From assembly GCF_028736035.1 (NCBI RefSeq), contig NZ_CP117866.1, forward strand, positions 1,984,001-2,048,000: a stretch of DNA of 64,000 nucleotides, in the 5' to 3' direction. The translations under genes and the position numbers were made by a program. Source of the DNA: Streptomyces sp. T12. Lineage in GTDB: Bacteria > Actinomycetota > Actinomycetes > Streptomycetales > Streptomycetaceae. A model generated the notes under the pieces. The model was not told the DNA's origin, ran no database searches, and saw only the letters and a list, made by a program, of their open reading frames with translations. Of this stretch, positions 11,358 to 20,496 are shown piece after piece. Each line of letters starts with the position of its first letter. Position 1 is the first letter of the stretch.

Positions 11358-12029
11358 GTGGCCATCCGCGTCCTACTGGTCGACGACCAGCCCCTGCTGC
11401 GCACCGGCTTCCGGATGATCCTGGAAGCGGAGCAGGACCTCGCGGTCGTGGGCGAGGCCGGCGACGGCCTCCAAGCTCTCGACCAGGTGCGGGCCCTGCA
11501 GCCCGACGTGGTTCTGATGGACATCCGCATGCCCCGGATGGACGGTGTCGAGGCGACGCGACAGATCACCGGGCCCGGGCGGGACGGCCCGGCGAAGGTG
11601 CTGGTGCTGACCACCTTCGATCTCGACGAGTACGTGGTGGAGGCGCTGCGGGCGGGTGCCAGCGGCTTCCTTCTGAAGGACGCCCCGGCCAATGAGCTGG
11701 TGCAGGCGATCCGTGTGGTCGCCGCCGGTGAGGCGATGCTCGCGCCGAGCATCACGCGCCGGCTCCTCGACAAGTACGCCACGCATCTGCCGTCCGGCGA
11801 CGAGCCCGTTCCGGACACCCTGCATACGCTCACCGAGCGCGAGGTGGAGGTGCTGAAGCTGGTGGCGCGGGGCCTGTCCAACGCGGAGATCGCCGCCGAT
11901 CTGTTCGTCAGCGAGACCACCGTGAAGACGCACGTGGGCCATGTGCTCACCAAGCTGGGCCTGCGGGACCGGGTGCAGGCCGCGGTGTACGCGTACGAGA
12001 GCGGGCTGGTGCGCCCCGGCGCGCAGTAG
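11358..12029 (+). CDS. NarL/FixJ-family response regulator (orphan)
   Basis: A 223-aa two-component response regulator. The receiver domain (1-125) has the acidic pair LLVDDQ, phospho-acceptor Asp in VVLMDIRMPRMDG, Thr in VLTTF and Lys in FLLKDAP. The LuxR-type helix-turn-helix (about 155-215) reads LTEREVEVLKLVARGLSNAE. GTG 11358 sits 6 bases after GAAGGAG and 14 bases after the nuclease stop, so the two may be co-transcribed. No histidine kinase lies in the neighbourhood, so its signal and targets are unknown. Confidence 0.92.
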   Translation: MAIRVLLVDDQPLLRTGFRMILEAEQDLAVVGEAGDGLQALDQVRALQPDVVLMDIRMPRMDGVEATRQITGPGRDGPAKVLVLTTFDLDEYVVEALRAGASGFLLKDAPANELVQAIRVVAAGEAMLAPSITRRLLDKYATHLPSGDEPVPDTLHTLTEREVEVLKLVARGLSNAEIAADLFVSETTVKTHVGHVLTKLGLRDRVQAAVYAYESGLVRPGAQ

Positions 12030-12086
12030 GAGCCCGCGTCACGGTGAGGGGTCCGCGTCACGGCGCGGGGCCTGAAGCGCAGCGAA

Positions 12087-12118
12087 GAGGGCGCCCCTTC
12101 TCGAGAAGGGGCGCCCTC
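12087..12118. terminator. Bidirectional terminator
   Basis: Perfect 14-base inverted repeat GAGGGCGCCCCTTC (12087-12100), TCGA loop, and its complement (12105-12118), between convergent genes. Confidence 0.85.
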
Positions 12119-12146
12119 CGTGCGTGTACGGCAGGTACGGCTTCCG

Positions 12147-13727
12147 TCAGCCCTTGCTGAGCTCCCAGAAGCGGAAGACGGTGGAGGCGTCGAGGCAGTA
12201 CTCCAGGCCGTAGACGTTGTCGCGGACGACCGCGTACTGCTTGGCCTGCCAGACCGGGAGGACGGGGAGTTCCCTGGCCACGATGTCCTGGAGCCGGCCG
12301 AACTCGTCGTCCGTCGCGGAGCGGTCGCTCTCGGCGGCGGTGCGCGGGATGAGCGAGCCGGTGATCGAGCGGTTGCTGTAGTTGTTGCTCAGCACGTTGC
12401 CCTTGCCGAAGAAGGGGGCCGTGAAGTTGTCGGCGTCCGGGTAGTCCGGGATCCAGCCCTTCACGTACACGCCGTACTTGCCGTCGGCGATGTCCTTCTC
12501 GTACTGGTCGAACGCGACGGACTGCACGTCGGCGTCGAACAGGCCGCTGTCGTTGAGCTGCTGCGCTATCGCCTTCAACTCCTGGTCGGTGGCGGGGCCG
12601 TAGCGCGACGGGGTGGACCACAGGGTCAGCTTGACCTTGCCGGTGATGCCGTCGTCCTGCAGCGCGGCGGCAGCCTTGGCCTTGGAGGGGCGGGCGCCGT
12701 AGGTGTCGAAGAAGGCCGTGTTGTGGCCGCCGATACCGGCCGGGATGATCGAGTACAGCGGGCTCGCCGTGCCCTGGTAGACGTCCTTGATGAGGGCGTC
12801 ACGATCGATGAGGTAGGCGATGGCCTTGCGGACGCCGAGCTTTCCGGTGACCGGGTCGTCCATGTTGAAGACCAGGTGCTGGACCTCGGCGCTGCTGCCC
12901 TCGACGACCTCGACACCGGAGTCGCCGCCGGACTTCTCGACGTCGGCGATGTCGCCGGCGGTGAGGCCTCGGTAGGCGATGTCGACCTCGTCTGCGAGCA
13001 GGGCCTTCTTCAGGGCGTCCTGGTCGCCGTGGAAGAACTTCAGCGTCACACCGGAGTTCTGCACGTCGGCCGTGCCCTTGTAGTACTCGTTGACGGAGAA
13101 GACGGCCTCGTCGTCGTCGAACGTGTCCAGCTTGTACGGGCCTGAGCCGACCGCGTCACCGTCCTTGCGCAGGCCCTTCGCGTCGTACTGCTCCTCGTCG
13201 ACGATGGAGCCGGCACCGGAGGCGATCTTGCTCGGGAAGGTGGCGTCGGGGGTGTTGAGCCGGAAGACGACGGTCGCGTCGTCCGGTGTCTCGACCTTGT
13301 CGAGCGTGGGGAACATGACCGAGGGGCCGTCGGGGTCGTTGATCTTCAGCATGCGGTCGAAGGAGAACTTGACGTCCTCGGAGGTGAGCGCGTCACCGTT
13401 GCTGAATTTCAGCCCGTCTCGCAGCGTGCATTTGTAGACCTTGGCCTCCGTGTCGGAGAAGGTGCACTGCTCGGCGGCTTCGGGCTGTGGTTCGGTGGCG
13501 CCCTTGGGGAAACTGAGCAGCGACTGGAAGACGTTGTTGAACAACAGCCACGAGCCCGGGTCGTAGCCGGAGGCGGGGTCGGTGGCCAGGACGTCGTCCG
13601 ACATCCCCATGACCACCGAGGTGCCGGTCCCCCCGGAGTCCCCCGTCTCGGTTCCACAGCCGGTCAGCAGGCCTGAGGCCAGCCCTGCCACGACGGGCAG
13701 GACCGGCCACTGGTTGCGCATGTTCAC
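12147..13727 (-). CDS. Peptide/oligopeptide-binding lipoprotein (SBP_bac_5), copy 1
   Basis: Extracellular substrate-binding lipoprotein of ABC peptide transporters, about 526 aa. The signal peptide ends in a lipobox (ASGLLTGCGTE), so the protein is tethered through Cys. Family-5 landmarks are LRDGLKFSNGDALTSEDVKFS, the VGSGPYKL loop, and the late PDYPDADNFTAPFFG. GTG 13727 (MNMRNQWPVLP) has AAGG 9 bases upstream; an ATG 6 bases further in is also possible. No permease or ATPase gene is nearby, so it must use a transporter encoded elsewhere or act as a sensor. It is clearly paralogous to the next gene, for example in the C-terminal LPVLPVWQAKQYAVVRDNV. Confidence 0.88.
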   Translation of the reverse strand: MNMRNQWPVLPVVAGLASGLLTGCGTETGDSGGTGTSVVMGMSDDVLATDPASGYDPGSWLLFNNVFQSLLSFPKGATEPQPEAAEQCTFSDTEAKVYKCTLRDGLKFSNGDALTSEDVKFSFDRMLKINDPDGPSVMFPTLDKVETPDDATVVFRLNTPDATFPSKIASGAGSIVDEEQYDAKGLRKDGDAVGSGPYKLDTFDDDEAVFSVNEYYKGTADVQNSGVTLKFFHGDQDALKKALLADEVDIAYRGLTAGDIADVEKSGGDSGVEVVEGSSAEVQHLVFNMDDPVTGKLGVRKAIAYLIDRDALIKDVYQGTASPLYSIIPAGIGGHNTAFFDTYGARPSKAKAAAALQDDGITGKVKLTLWSTPSRYGPATDQELKAIAQQLNDSGLFDADVQSVAFDQYEKDIADGKYGVYVKGWIPDYPDADNFTAPFFGKGNVLSNNYSNRSITGSLIPRTAAESDRSATDDEFGRLQDIVARELPVLPVWQAKQYAVVRDNVYGLEYCLDASTVFRFWELSKG

Positions 13728-13826
13728 GTACGAGTGCCTTGTCGTCGGTTGTGAGACGCCCGGGCCGCGTCCTGGATCCCGGGCCGGGCCCGGCGCCATG
13801 GTCGTGGGCGCCGGGCGCGGGAGACG

Positions 13827-15431
13827 TCAGCCGCTCACGCCACGGCCGAGCTCCCACAGCTGAAGGGTCGAGGAGGAGTTGAGCGCGTACGCCGTGCCGG
13901 TGACGTCGTCGCCCGCGGCGACGTACTGCTTGCCCTGCCACAGCGGCAGCACGGGCACGTCATTGGCGACGATGTCCTGAATGTCCGTCAGGCTGTTGGA
14001 GGCGGACAGCCGGTCGGCCGCGCGGCGGGACTCCGGGATGAGGGTGTTGCGGATCGTGCTGTTGGCGTACGGCGAGCCGAGGAAGTTGTCCTTGTCGAGG
14101 AACGGCGCGAGGTAGTTGTCGGCGTCGGGGAAGTCCGGGAACCAGCCCATGCCGTAGACCTCGTACTCGCCCTTCTGTTCGGCGGGGCGGAACGTCGCCC
14201 AGGGGGCGCCCTGGATGTCGACGTCGAACAGGCCGCTGCCGTTGAGCTGCTTCTGCAGCAGCTCGAACTCCTTCTTGGTGGCCTGGCCGTAGTGGTCGGT
14301 GGTGTAGTGCAGGGTCAGCTTCACCGGGGTGGTGATGCCCGCCTTCTCCAGCAGCGACTTGGCCTTGGTCACGCTCGGGTCGCCGTACTTGTTGAAGAAC
14401 GCGTTGGAATGGCCCGTGATGCTGGCGGGGACCAGCGAGTACAGCGGTTCGGCCTGGGAGCCGTAGACCTTGGAGACGAGTTCACCGCGGTCGATGACCT
14501 GGGCCATCGCCTGGCGTACGGCCTTGCTCCGGACGCTCGGGGCATCGGTGTTGAAGGCCAGGTAGCGGATTTCCAGGCCGGACATGTCGACGAGGTCGAC
14601 GCTGTCGTCGGAGTCGGCCGACAGCTTCTGGATCTGCTCGGGCGACATGGTGCGGGTCATCAGGTCGATGTCGCCCTGGTCGAGGGCGGTGCCCATCTCG
14701 TCGGCGTCGGCGAAGTTGCGCAGTTCGACCTTGTCGTTGTTCACCTTCAGACTCCCCTTGTAGTCGGGGTTCTTGGTGAACACGGCGGAGACCAGCTCGT
14801 CGTTCTTGACCTCGGCCTGGAGGGTGTACGGGCCTGAGCCGTCGACCTCGAAGCCGTCGCGCAGCTTGCCCTTGGCGTAGATGTCCGGGTCGACGATGCC
14901 GGCGACCGGGGTGGACAGCTTGAAGGGGAAGGTGGCGTCGGCGGTCTTGAGGTGGAAGATCACCTCGCGGTCGCCCTTGGTCTCGACGGTGTCGATGGTG
15001 GACAGCAGCGCGAAGACGCCGCTGTCGGCCTTGAGGGAGCGGGCGCGGTCGATGGAGTACTTCACGTCGGCCGCGGTGACGGGGTCGCCGTTCGCGAACT
15101 TCAGGCCCTCGCGCAGGGTGCAGGCGTAGCGTTCGTTGCCGCTGTCGGTGAAGCCGCAGCTCTGGGCGGCCTCGGGCACCGGGTCGCCCTCGCCGCGCGG
15201 CTGGATCATCAGGGTCTGCACGGTCTGGCGCAGGATGTTCCAGGTCCCGACGTCGTAGGCGTAGGCCGGGTCGAGCGGGGCGGGAGCGTCCTTCGAGGCA
15301 GTGAACGCGTCCGTGGTGCCGACGACGATCGCGTCGCCGTTGTCGCTACCGCTGTCGGTTCCGCCACAGGCGGCGAGAACCGGCGCGAGCAGGCCGATGA
15401 CGGCCGGCAGCACCAAAGTCTTGCGGTTCAT
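13827..15431 (-). CDS. Peptide/oligopeptide-binding lipoprotein (SBP_bac_5), copy 2
   Basis: Second family-5 substrate-binding lipoprotein, about 534 aa, in tandem with copy 1 (99 bases apart) and on the same strand. The signal peptide is MNRKTLVLPAVIGLLAPVLA with lipobox LAACGG. It shares the ordered landmarks of copy 1: LREGLKFANGDPVTAADVKYS, VDGSGPYTLQ, FPDFPDADNYLAPF, and a C-terminus LPLWQGKQYVAAGDDV. ATG 15431 follows GGAG by 10 bases. The pair probably arose by tandem duplication and then diverged. As no membrane or ATPase component is present, the transported peptide or other ligand cannot be predicted. Confidence 0.88.
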   Translation of the reverse strand: MNRKTLVLPAVIGLLAPVLAACGGTDSGSDNGDAIVVGTTDAFTASKDAPAPLDPAYAYDVGTWNILRQTVQTLMIQPRGEGDPVPEAAQSCGFTDSGNERYACTLREGLKFANGDPVTAADVKYSIDRARSLKADSGVFALLSTIDTVETKGDREVIFHLKTADATFPFKLSTPVAGIVDPDIYAKGKLRDGFEVDGSGPYTLQAEVKNDELVSAVFTKNPDYKGSLKVNNDKVELRNFADADEMGTALDQGDIDLMTRTMSPEQIQKLSADSDDSVDLVDMSGLEIRYLAFNTDAPSVRSKAVRQAMAQVIDRGELVSKVYGSQAEPLYSLVPASITGHSNAFFNKYGDPSVTKAKSLLEKAGITTPVKLTLHYTTDHYGQATKKEFELLQKQLNGSGLFDVDIQGAPWATFRPAEQKGEYEVYGMGWFPDFPDADNYLAPFLDKDNFLGSPYANSTIRNTLIPESRRAADRLSASNSLTDIQDIVANDVPVLPLWQGKQYVAAGDDVTGTAYALNSSSTLQLWELGRGVSG

Positions 15432-15855
15432 GCTCGGGTTTCTCCAGCTGTCGACTCCGTGTACCCGGCATGCAGGGGTGTTGCGGCGGATCACGGGGGT
15501 TAGGGCGATGTTCTCGCGACGAGATTAGTCCGCACCTGCAGGAGGGTTCGAAGCCACCGGAGTTGAGGCCTCATCACGGAGTGAAACCGGGTGCGGACGC
15601 AACGAAAACCTGACAGTGGAAGGATTCGTGCGCCATCCCATCAATTGGGACACAAGGACTCGCGCAGAGTCACCGAAAGAGGCCGAAGATCACGACCCGA
15701 CCGGCCTGTCGACCCCCTTTCGCGTGGCGAACGTCACAAACTGAACGGTCTTGGCGGGCACCGGAATTCAGCCATCGGACACGTTCGAATTTCCTTGCGG
15801 AATTCTCGCGCTATCGATGTTGCACGCTGCGTGAACGCCGATCGTATTTCCGTTG
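15432..15855. other. Non-coding interval upstream of the lipoprotein gene
   Basis: 424 bases with no convincing gene on either strand. The middle part (about 15540-15850) is clearly richer in A/T than the surroundings, so it is probably promoter DNA for the lipoprotein pair. I see only a short inverted repeat (TCCCA / TGGGA around 15640) and no strong promoter match or terminator. Confidence 0.6.
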
Positions 15856-16551
15856 TCACGCCGCCATCAGCCCGCGCAAGAATGCCAGATCGACCTCTTC
15901 GAGCGAGGTCACCACGGTGCGCCGGGCGGCCGGGGTGATCGGTGCCACGGACGGCACGGCCACCACATGGCAGCCGGCAGCCTCGGCCGCGGCGACGCCG
16001 GTCGCCGTGTCCTCGACGACCGCGCATCGGGCCGGGTCGGCGCCGAGTCCGGCCGCCGCGAACAGGTACGGGTCCGGGTGCGGCTTGGTGCGCGGGACCT
16101 CGTCGCCGGCGACGGTCAGCGCGAAGTGCTGGGGGCCGAGCGAGGTGAGGACCCGGTCGATGATGCGCCGGTGCGAGGCGGAGACCAGGGCCGTGGGGAT
16201 CTCGTACGCGGCCAGCTCGGCCAGCAGCCGGGCGGCCCCCGGCATCAGCGGCAGGGCGCGGTCGATGCGGTCCTCGAAGCCCTCGTTGAGCAGCACCGTG
16301 AGCTCGGCGAGGGTGATGTCGGCGCCGGTGGCCTCGATCAGGAATCCGGCGCTGCGGGTCATGGGGCCGCCGACCACGACATGGCGCCAGGTGTCGTCGA
16401 GCGTGTGGCCGAGGCCGGCGAAGATCTCGACCTCGACGTCCCACCAGAAGCCCTCCGTGTCCACCAGGGTTCCGTCCATGTCGAGCAGCACGGCCTGCAG
16501 GGCTGAGCCCTCGGCCGTACGGGTTCCTGGTGCGGGGACCGTGCTGGTCAT
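15856..16551 (-). CDS. HAD-family phosphatase (beta-phosphoglucomutase-like)
   Basis: A 231-aa haloacid-dehalogenase phosphohydrolase. Motif I is LLDMDGTLVDTEGFWWDVE with the nucleophile Asp and the acid/base Asp. Motif II is ALVSASH, motif III the Lys in RTKPHPDPYLFA, and motif IV CAVVEDTATG. The alpha-helical cap between motifs I and II is of the small C1 type found in phosphoglycolate- and beta-phosphoglucomutase-like enzymes. ATG 16551 has AAGGAGG 7 bases upstream. It lies downstream of metH on the same strand but behind a strong hairpin, so it is probably a separate unit. The physiological substrate is not predictable. Confidence 0.9.
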   Translation of the reverse strand: MTSTVPAPGTRTAEGSALQAVLLDMDGTLVDTEGFWWDVEVEIFAGLGHTLDDTWRHVVVGGPMTRSAGFLIEATGADITLAELTVLLNEGFEDRIDRALPLMPGAARLLAELAAYEIPTALVSASHRRIIDRVLTSLGPQHFALTVAGDEVPRTKPHPDPYLFAAAGLGADPARCAVVEDTATGVAAAEAAGCHVVAVPSVAPITPAARRTVVTSLEEVDLAFLRGLMAA

Positions 16552-16577
16552 CCACGTACCTCCTTGAAGGGGCGATC

Positions 16578-16606
16578 AGGCCGGTCCCCACGAAGGGGAC
16601 CGGCCT
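16578..16606 (-). terminator. Terminator downstream of metH
   Basis: Inverted repeat AGGCCGGTCCCC (16578-16589) / GGGGACCGGCCT (16595-16606), loop ACGAA, about 75 bases past the metH stop. Confidence 0.8.
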
Positions 16607-16681
16607 GCGGTGGACCGACCAGTGTACGACTCCCGCGGCTGAAACGCCTGGTTTGATCGACGGGCGGCGCGCGGAGCGGTG

Positions 16682-19600
16682 TCAGCGGGCGTTGAAGTAC
16701 TTCGCCTCCGGGTGGTGGATGACGATCGCGTCCGTGGACTGCTCGGGGTGCAGCTGGAACTCCTCGGACAGGTGGACGCCGATGCGCTCCGGCTGGAGCA
16801 GGTCGGCGATCTTGGACCGGTCCTCCAGGTTCGGGCAGGCGCCGTAGCCCAGCGAGAAGCGGGCACCTCGGTACTTCAGCGCGAACATGTCCTCGATGTC
16901 GGCCGGGTCCTCACCGGCGAAGCCCAGCTCGGAGCGCACGCGCGCGTGCCAGTACTCGGCGAGCGCCTCGGCCAGCTGCACGGACAGGCCGTGCAGTTCG
17001 AGGTAGTCGCGGTAGGCGTTCACCTCGAACATCCGCGCGGTTTCCTCGCCGATCCGCGAGCCCACGGTGACCACCTGCAGGCCCACGACGTCCGTCTCGC
17101 CCGACTCCTGCGGGCGGAAGAAGTCCGCCAGGCACAGGCGGCGGCCGCGGCGCTGGCGCGGGAAGGTGAAGCGGGTGCGTTCGTTGCCGTGCTCGTCCAG
17201 GAGGATCAGGTCGTCGTCCTTGGAGACACAGGGGAAGTAGCCGTAGACCACGGCCGCTTCGAGGAGGTTGTCCGTCTGGAGCTTGTCGAGCAGGCCGCGC
17301 AGTCGCGGGCGGCCCTCGGTCTCGACGAGTTCCTGGTACGACGGGCCGTCTCCGGTGCGGGTCTCCTTCAGGCCCCACTGGCCCTTGAAGAGGGCGCCCT
17401 CGTCGAGCCAGGACGCGTACTCCTTGAGCTGGATGCCCTTGATGACGCGGGTGCCCCAGAACGGCGGCTCGGGCAGCGGGTTGTCGGTGGCGACGTCGGA
17501 GCGGACGTGGCCTTCCTCGGGACGCTCGTCCAGTACGGCCGTGGCGGCGGTGCTCCTGACCCGGCGCTGCTTGAGCTCGGGCAGCTTCGCGCCGGGCACG
17601 CCCCGCTTGACGCCGATCAGGGCGTCCATCAGGCGCAGGCCCTCGAACGCGTCCCGGGCGTAGCGGACTTCGCCCTCGTAGATCTCGTGCAGGTCCTGCT
17701 CGACGTACGCGCGCGTGAGGGCCGCGCCGCCGAGGATCACCGGGAAGTTCGCCGCCAGGCCGCGCTGGTTGAGCTCCTCCAGGTTCTCCTTCATGATCAC
17801 CGTGGACTTCACGAGCAGCCCGGACATGCCGATGACGTCGGCGCGGTGCTCCTCGGCCGCCTCCAGGATCGCCGAGACCGGCTGCTTGATGCCGAGGTTG
17901 ACCACGTTGTAGCCGTTGTTGGACAGGATGATGTCCACCAGGTTCTTGCCGATGTCGTGCACGTCGCCGCGCACCGTGGCCAGCACGATGGTGCCCTTGC
18001 CGTCGGCGTCCGTCTTCTCCATGTGCGGTTCGAGGTAGGCGACGGCGGCCTTCATCACCTCGGCGGACTGGAGCACGAACGGCAGCTGCATCTGCCCGGA
18101 GCCGAACAGCTCGCCGACGACCTTCATGCCGTCCAGGAGGGTCTCGTTGACGATGTCCAGGGCGGGGCGGTCCTGGAGGGCCGCGTCGAGGTCGGCCTCC
18201 AGGCCGTTGCGCTCGCCGTCGATGATGCGGCGCTTGAGGCGCTCCTCCAGCGGGAGGGCGGCGAGTTCCTCGGCCTTGCCGGCCTTGAGGGACTTCGCGG
18301 TGGCGCCCTCGAACAGGGCCATCAGCTTCTGCAGCGGGTCGTAGCCCTCGGCGCGGCGGTCGTAGATCAGGTCGAGGGCCGTCTGCACCTCTTCCTCGTT
18401 GAAGCGGGCGATCGGCAGGATCTTCGACGCGTGGACGATCGCCGAGTCCAGGCCCGCCTTGACGCACTCGTCGAGGAAGACGGAGTTGAGCAGGATGCGG
18501 GCGGCCGGGTTGAGGCCGAAGGAGATGTTGGACAGGCCGAGGGTGGTCTGTACGTCCGGGCGGCGGCGCTTGAGTTCGCGGATCGCCTCGATGGTGGCGA
18601 TGCCGTCCCCCCGGGACTCCTCCTGGCCGGTGCAGATGGTGAAGGTCAGGGTGTCGATGAGGATGTCCGACTCGAGGATGCCCCAGTTCGTCGTCAGGTC
18701 CTCGATGAGCCGCTCGGCGATCTCGACCTTCTTCTCGGGGGTGCGGGCCTGCCCCTCCTCGTCGATGGTCAGCGCGATCAGCGCGGCGCCGTGCTCCTGG
18801 GCCAGCTTGGTGACCTTGGCGAAGCGGGACTCGGGGCCGTCGCCGTCCTCGTAGTTGACGGAGTTGATGACCGCGCGGCCGCCGAGCTTCTCCAGGCCGG
18901 CCTGGATGACGTCGACCTCGGTGGAGTCCAGCACGATCGGCAGCGTGGAGGCGGTGGCGAAGCGGCCGGCCAGCTCCTCCATGTCGGCGACGCCGTCGCG
19001 GCCGACGTAGTCCACGCAGAGGTCCAGCATGTGGGCGCCCTCGCGGATCTGCTCGCGGGCCATCTCCACGCAGTCGTCCCAGCGGGCGGCCAGCATGGCC
19101 TCGCGGAACTTCTTCGAGCCGTTGGCGTTGGTGCGCTCGCCGATGGCCAGGTAGGAGGTGTCCTGGCGGAACGGGACCGTCTGGTAGAGCGAGGCGGCGC
19201 CGGGCTCGGGCTGCGGCCGGCGCTCCACGGGCGCGGCTTCCCGGACCCGCTCGACGAGCTGGCGCAGGTGCTCGGGGGTGGTGCCGCAGCAGCCGCCGAT
19301 GAGGTTCAGCCCGTAGTCCCGTACGAAGGTCTCCTGGGCGTCGGCCAGGCCCTCGGGGTCGAGCGGGAAGTGGGCGCCGTCCTTGGTGAGGATCGGCAGG
19401 CCGGCGTTCGGCATGCACAGCAGCGGGGTGCGGGAGTGCCGGGCCAGATAGCGCAGGTGTTCGCTCATCTCGGCGGGGCCGGTCGAGCAGTTCAGGCCGA
19501 TCATGTCGATGCCGAGGGGCTCCAGCGCGGTCAGCGCGGCGCCGATCTCGGAGCCGAGCAGCATGGTGCCGGTCGTCTCGAAGGCCATCGAGACCAGCAG

Positions 19601-20200
19601 CGGCACGTCGGTGCCGGTCGCCTCCATGGCGCGCCGGGCGCCCAGGATCGACGACTTCGTCTGCAGCAGGTCCTGGGTGGTCTCCACGATCAGGGCGTCC
19701 GCACCGCCGGCGAGCAGGCCCTCGGCGTTCGCCTGGAAGCCGTCGCGCAGCGTGCCGTAGCCGATGTGGCCGAGGGTCGGCAGCTTCGTACCGGGTCCGA
19801 TCGATCCGAGCACCCACCGCTGGCGGCCGTCGCGGGCGCCGAACGCGTCGGCGGTCTCTCGGGCGATACGGGCGCCCGATTCGGACAGCTCGTAGACCCG
19901 GTCGGCGATGTCGTACTCGGCCATGGCCGAGTGGTTGGCGCCGAAGGTGTTGGTCTCGACGCAGTCCACGCCCGCTTCGAAGTACGCCTCGTGGACGGAT
20001 CGGACGATGTCGGGCCGGGTGAGGTTCAGGATCTCGTTGCAGCCCTCGAGGTTCTCGAAGTCCTCGAGGGTGGGGTCCTGGGCCTGCAACATGGTGCCCA
20101 TCGCTCCGTCGGCGACCACCACACGGGTGGCGAGCGCCTCACGGAGGGCGGACACACGGGTCCGGCTGTCGGCGGAAGGGGTCGGTGGCAACGAGGCCAT
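16682..20200 (-). CDS. metH: Cobalamin-dependent methionine synthase MetH
   Basis: Transfers methyl from 5-methyltetrahydrofolate through cobalamin to homocysteine, making methionine in the cytoplasm; 1172 aa, full length. The four modules are in order. The homocysteine/zinc barrel has zinc ligands in GLNCSTGP and GGCCGTTPEH. The pterin-binding barrel includes AIGERTNANGSKKF. The cap and B12-binding domain carries RGDVHDIGKNLVDIIL with the cobalt-ligating His. The C-terminal reactivation (AdoMet-binding) domain ends HPEQSTDAIVIHHPEAKYFN. ATG 20200 follows GGGAG by 7 bases. I see no B12 riboswitch upstream. It is divergent from gylR. Confidence 0.96.
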   Translation of the reverse strand: MASLPPTPSADSRTRVSALREALATRVVVADGAMGTMLQAQDPTLEDFENLEGCNEILNLTRPDIVRSVHEAYFEAGVDCVETNTFGANHSAMAEYDIADRVYELSESGARIARETADAFGARDGRQRWVLGSIGPGTKLPTLGHIGYGTLRDGFQANAEGLLAGGADALIVETTQDLLQTKSSILGARRAMEATGTDVPLLVSMAFETTGTMLLGSEIGAALTALEPLGIDMIGLNCSTGPAEMSEHLRYLARHSRTPLLCMPNAGLPILTKDGAHFPLDPEGLADAQETFVRDYGLNLIGGCCGTTPEHLRQLVERVREAAPVERRPQPEPGAASLYQTVPFRQDTSYLAIGERTNANGSKKFREAMLAARWDDCVEMAREQIREGAHMLDLCVDYVGRDGVADMEELAGRFATASTLPIVLDSTEVDVIQAGLEKLGGRAVINSVNYEDGDGPESRFAKVTKLAQEHGAALIALTIDEEGQARTPEKKVEIAERLIEDLTTNWGILESDILIDTLTFTICTGQEESRGDGIATIEAIRELKRRRPDVQTTLGLSNISFGLNPAARILLNSVFLDECVKAGLDSAIVHASKILPIARFNEEEVQTALDLIYDRRAEGYDPLQKLMALFEGATAKSLKAGKAEELAALPLEERLKRRIIDGERNGLEADLDAALQDRPALDIVNETLLDGMKVVGELFGSGQMQLPFVLQSAEVMKAAVAYLEPHMEKTDADGKGTIVLATVRGDVHDIGKNLVDIILSNNGYNVVNLGIKQPVSAILEAAEEHRADVIGMSGLLVKSTVIMKENLEELNQRGLAANFPVILGGAALTRAYVEQDLHEIYEGEVRYARDAFEGLRLMDALIGVKRGVPGAKLPELKQRRVRSTAATAVLDERPEEGHVRSDVATDNPLPEPPFWGTRVIKGIQLKEYASWLDEGALFKGQWGLKETRTGDGPSYQELVETEGRPRLRGLLDKLQTDNLLEAAVVYGYFPCVSKDDDLILLDEHGNERTRFTFPRQRRGRRLCLADFFRPQESGETDVVGLQVVTVGSRIGEETARMFEVNAYRDYLELHGLSVQLAEALAEYWHARVRSELGFAGEDPADIEDMFALKYRGARFSLGYGACPNLEDRSKIADLLQPERIGVHLSEEFQLHPEQSTDAIVIHHPEAKYFNAR

Positions 20201-20423
20201 GAAAGGGCTCCCTGGAATGCGACGGCTGTCGGCTTTGCGCCCTTTGCGGGTCCGTCCGCAGGGGGCGCACGCCGCCAGAGTAGCCGGGACCGCCGCCGAA
20301 TGGTCAGGGGCGTCCACGGGGCGGGACGAGGATGACGGCGGGGTCCATTCCCGGATACGGGTGACGCAACAGAAGAGGACGGATGCCGACCGACCATTAG
20401 CGGGAGGTCGGCATCGACTAGTA

Positions 20424-20443
20424 GTGTTCGACATTGCCGAACA
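20424..20443 (+). promoter_or_regulatory. Candidate GylR operator upstream of gylR
   Basis: The 17-mer GTGTTCGACATTGCCGA at 20424-20440 overlaps an inverted repeat TGTTCG (20425-20430) / CGAACA (20438-20443). A near-identical 17-mer (one mismatch, opposite orientation) lies upstream of glpF at 21494-21510. Its position before gylR fits autoregulation. Confidence 0.65.
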
Positions 20444-20496
20444 GCGGCAGCGACGTCGCATGGTCGACGCTCGAAGGGGACGGAGGCAGTACGGCG

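Noticed and set aside
20201..20496. Cobalamin riboswitch upstream of metH
   Set aside because: No B12-box-like sequence could be seen on the minus strand in the interval before metH; only a normal ribosome site is evident.
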